Both the position numbers and the translations under genes were made by a program. A stretch of DNA of 14,945 nt from positions 1-14,945 of the forward strand of contig JAYWAO010000227.1 in the NCBI GenBank assembly GCA_043782365.1, given 5' to 3'. Below the pieces are notes generated by a model. That model was not told the DNA's origin. It saw only the letters and a list, made by a program, of their open reading frames with translations, and searched no databases. Every line of letters starts with the position of its first letter. Within the stretch, counting starts at the first letter, position 1. Origin of the DNA: CAIWCD01 sp043782365 (lineage in GTDB: Bacteria; Myxococcota; Myxococcia; Myxococcales; 40CM-4-68-19). This document shows positions 12,923-14,945 of this stretch, piece after piece.

Positions 12923-13936
12923 GTGGCCGCGGCCGCGCTGCCTCCGGAGGTGCCGGGCCTCGCCCGGCTCGGAGTGCAGCGCGTGCCCGTGCCGGTCCCG
13001 TTCGCCGAGGCGGGCGGGCCGGCCAATGTCTACGTGATTGAAGAGCAGGGCGGCGGGCTCGCCTTGTTTGACGCGGGGATCTCCACCCCCGACGGCGAGG
13101 CCGCGCTGCTGGCGGGCTTTGCCGCGATGGGCCGGAGCCTGCGCGAGGTGCGGCGCATCTTCGTCTCGCACGGGCATATCGACCACTATGGATATGCCAA
13201 GGCCGCGCAAGAGGTCTCGGGCGCCGCCGTGTATGCGCACCCGCGCGACCATGCGAAGCTCACCTGGAGCGAGCGCACGCCTGCCCACAAAGAGCGCTAC
13301 CGCGCCTGGCTCGCGAAGCTGGGCGCGCCGACCAACCTGCTCGACGACGTGAACGCCGCCTGGGAGCTCAACGAGCGGATGGCGCGGCCCGTCGAGCACG
13401 TCGAGTCGGTCACCGAGGGCGCGCAGCTGCGGTTTGCGAAGTTCACCGCAGAGGTGCGCCACCTGCCGGGGCATACGCCCGGGCTCGTCTGCCTGTGGGA
13501 CGAGGAGCACCGGGTGCTCTTCTCGGACGACCACCTGCTCGAGCTGATCAGCCCCAATCCGCTGATCGACCTCGAGGGGCAGGCCGAGCCCACCCACCGG
13601 GCCCTGGCGGAGTACCTGCGCTCGGTGGCGAAGGCGCGCGCGCTGCCCGCCGAATTGATCGCGCCGGGCCACGGCGCGCCGTTCTCGGGGCACGTGGCGC
13701 TGATTGATCAGCTCCTCGGCTTCTATGCGCGGCGGCAGCAGAAGATGCTCGTCCTGCTCGGGCAGCACGGGAGGCAGACCGCCTATCAACTGGCGCCGCT
13801 GGTGTTCCCGCGGGCGAAGCAGCACCAGATGTTCCTGGTGCTCTCCGAGGTGGTGGGGAACCTCGAGGTGCTGGAGGACCTGGGGAAGGTGACGCGGTCG
13901 CTGCGCGGGGACGAGTGGGTGTTTGCGAACTGTTAG
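12923..13936 (+). CDS. Metallo-beta-lactamase-fold hydrolase with C-terminal winged-helix domain
   Basis: A 337-residue MBL-fold hydrolase. Predicted di-zinc ligands are all present: His83, His85, Asp87 and His88 in SHGHIDH, His184 in LPGHTPG, Asp202 in FSDDHLL and His250 in APGHG. From about residue 270 (ARRQQKMLVLL) to the end is a winged-helix-like segment of the kind associated with this MBL branch (LACTB2-like). The inserted helical region at about 110-150 may shape the substrate pocket. Related proteins are glyoxalase II-like thioester hydrolases or nucleases; no nuclease evidence is seen. The GTG follows the etfA stop with no spacing, which puts it in the FadR-controlled operon and favours thioester or acyl-CoA chemistry by inference. 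Convergent with the next gene across a 47-nt, lower-GC gap lacking a clear hairpin terminator. Confidence 0.85.
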   Translation: MAAAALPPEVPGLARLGVQRVPVPVPFAEAGGPANVYVIEEQGGGLALFDAGISTPDGEAALLAGFAAMGRSLREVRRIFVSHGHIDHYGYAKAAQEVSGAAVYAHPRDHAKLTWSERTPAHKERYRAWLAKLGAPTNLLDDVNAAWELNERMARPVEHVESVTEGAQLRFAKFTAEVRHLPGHTPGLVCLWDEEHRVLFSDDHLLELISPNPLIDLEGQAEPTHRALAEYLRSVAKARALPAELIAPGHGAPFSGHVALIDQLLGFYARRQQKMLVLLGQHGRQTAYQLAPLVFPRAKQHQMFLVLSEVVGNLEVLEDLGKVTRSLRGDEWVFANC

Positions 13937-13983
13937 TGCCGCGGCGCCCGAAGTCTCTCTTGGTTTGGTTAGTCCTGCTGCCG

Positions 13984-14945
13984 CTACTCCGCCAGCGAGA
14001 GCAGCACCTCGGACGCGCTGATCAGCTGCAGCCGCAGCAGCGCCTTGGCGGACTCGGAGAAGGGCAAGAGCGCGCCCTGCTCCTCGGCGAGGTGCTGCAC
14101 CTCCGCCATCGAGCGCCCCGCGGTGAGCGCCTCGCGGAGCGCGTCCGACAGCTGCAGGACCTCCACCACCGCCGTGCGCCCGACGTAGCCGGACCCGCCG
14201 CAGGCGTCGCAGCCGACCGCGCGGGGCAAGAGGGTCTGGCCGCGGTCGACCAGGTGCCGCGCGAGCAGCGACTCGAGCAGCGCCGGCGTCGGGGTGTCGA
14301 GCTTGCGGCAGGAGTTGCAGAGCTTGCGCACCAGCCGCTGCACCAGCACGAGGTGGATCGACTGCGCGATCAGCGCCCGCCCGCAGCCGAGGTTCTCCAG
14401 CCGCTGCAGCGCGGCGAAGGCGTTGTTGGCGTGCAGCGAGGTGAGCACCAGGTGGCCGGTCATCGCCGCTTCGAGCGCGGTCCGCGCGGTGTCCTGGTCG
14501 CGCATCTCGCCGACCACGATCACGTCCGGGTCCTGCCGCAGGATCGACCGCAGCGCCTGCGCGAAGCCCAGCCCGACGCCGGCGTTGACCTGCACCTGCG
14601 TCACGCCCGGGAGCCGGTACTCGATCGGGTCCTCTACCATGATGATGTTGGTGTCCGGCCGCGCGGTCTTGCGCTCGTTGAGCAGCGAGTAGAGCGTCGA
14701 GGTCTTCCCCGAGCCGGTGGGCCCGGCGATGATGATGCCGCCATAGGGCCGGTTGAGCGCCTTGCGCGCCGCTGCCAGCGCCAGCGGCTCGAAGAAGATC
14801 TGCTCCAGCTGCCGGGTCGAGCCGGCGGCCTCCAGCACGCGCAGCGCCAGCTTCTCACCGCGGTTGGCCGGCAGGGTGGAGACCCGCAGGTCGATCTCGC
14901 GGCGGCCCGCGTTGATGCCGATGCGCCCATCCTGCGGCAGCCGCC
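13984..14945 (-). CDS. GspE/PilB/MshE-family secretion or type IV pilus ATPase, C-terminal part
   Basis: Hexameric cytoplasmic ATPase that powers type II secretion or type IV pilus assembly. The 5' end is beyond the window; 319 residues are visible. The N2 domain end reads DLRVSTLPANRGEKLALR. The core has Walker A GPTGSGKTSTLYS (Lys80 of the visible part), the Asp box MVEDPIEYRLPGVTQVQ, Walker B DPDVIVVGEMRD and the His box TGHLVLTSLHANNA. A four-cysteine zinc motif, LCNSCRK and GCDACGGSGYVGR, marks the GspE/PilB branch and excludes the PilT retraction type. Without the N-terminal domain, PilB, GspE and MshE cannot be separated. It is convergent with the ETF operon and likely unrelated to it. 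Confidence 0.93.
   Translation of the reverse strand, partial: RLPQDGRIGINAGRREIDLRVSTLPANRGEKLALRVLEAAGSTRQLEQIFFEPLALAAARKALNRPYGGIIIAGPTGSGKTSTLYSLLNERKTARPDTNIIMVEDPIEYRLPGVTQVQVNAGVGLGFAQALRSILRQDPDVIVVGEMRDQDTARTALEAAMTGHLVLTSLHANNAFAALQRLENLGCGRALIAQSIHLVLVQRLVRKLCNSCRKLDTPTPALLESLLARHLVDRGQTLLPRAVGCDACGGSGYVGRTAVVEVLQLSDALREALTAGRSMAEVQHLAEEQGALLPFSESAKALLRLQLISASEVLLSLAE

Noticed and set aside
1..14945. Search for CRISPR arrays, tRNA/rRNA genes, insertion sequences, attachment sites, and phage or toxin-antitoxin genes.
   Set aside because: No regularly spaced repeats, cloverleaf-like segments, transposase motifs or target-site duplications were recognised; the genes are ordinary chromosomal metabolic and envelope functions.

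Overview
The window is GC-rich (about 70% by eye) and nearly gap-free. It carries 14 protein-coding genes, two of them cut by the window edges and one apparently 5'-truncated. Features that point to a Gram-negative bacterium are KdsD (KDO/LPS synthesis), a lipobox lipoprotein and a GspE/PilB-type assembly ATPase. High GC, frequent GTG/TTG starts and this gene mix fit Myxococcota (deltaproteobacteria) best. That placement is inference, not proof.

Region 1 (1-6063, + strand) is a lysine/diaminopimelate operon: dapA (3' part), dapB, a FAH-family hydrolase, a DapC-type aminotransferase, dapD and dapE, followed by folK. With aspartokinase and Asd elsewhere, these genes cover dihydrodipicolinate synthesis through succinyl-DAP desuccinylation, leaving DapF/LysA. 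Several junctions are 4-nt ATGA/GTGA overlaps. The FAH gene is the one member with no textbook role in the pathway. A possible internal promoter lies before dapD.

Region 2 (6064-7622, + strand) has a 16-bp perfect palindrome upstream of a TPR lipoprotein with a proline-rich centre. It ends convergently with region 3.

Region 3 (7668-10402, - strand) reads, in transcription order: a small cupin lacking the usual N-terminal part, then KdsD (arabinose-5-phosphate isomerase), a class II aldolase and a DUF4442 hot-dog protein. The last three overlap by 4 and 1 nt and are probably one translationally coupled unit.

Region 4 (10465-13936, + strand) is a fatty-acid-oxidation electron-transfer module. 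A TTGACG promoter with an 18-bp perfect inverted repeat (TGAATGA-N4-TCATTCA) on its predicted start site is followed by a FadR-like TetR regulator, etfB, etfA and a metallo-beta-lactamase-fold hydrolase. The operator and the gene order resemble the Bacillus FadR regulon. This is the most informative regulatory signal in the window.

Region 5 (13984-14945, - strand) is the C-terminal part of a GspE/PilB/MshE-family secretion or pilus ATPase, convergent with region 4. No tRNA, rRNA, CRISPR, IS element or phage gene was seen, and no gene-free stretch exceeds 300 bases. I found no evidence for a wholly new system. The unusual points are the FAH gene inside the lysine operon, the kdsD-aldolase-DUF4442 unit, the clipped cupin, and the FadR-box operon ending in an MBL hydrolase.
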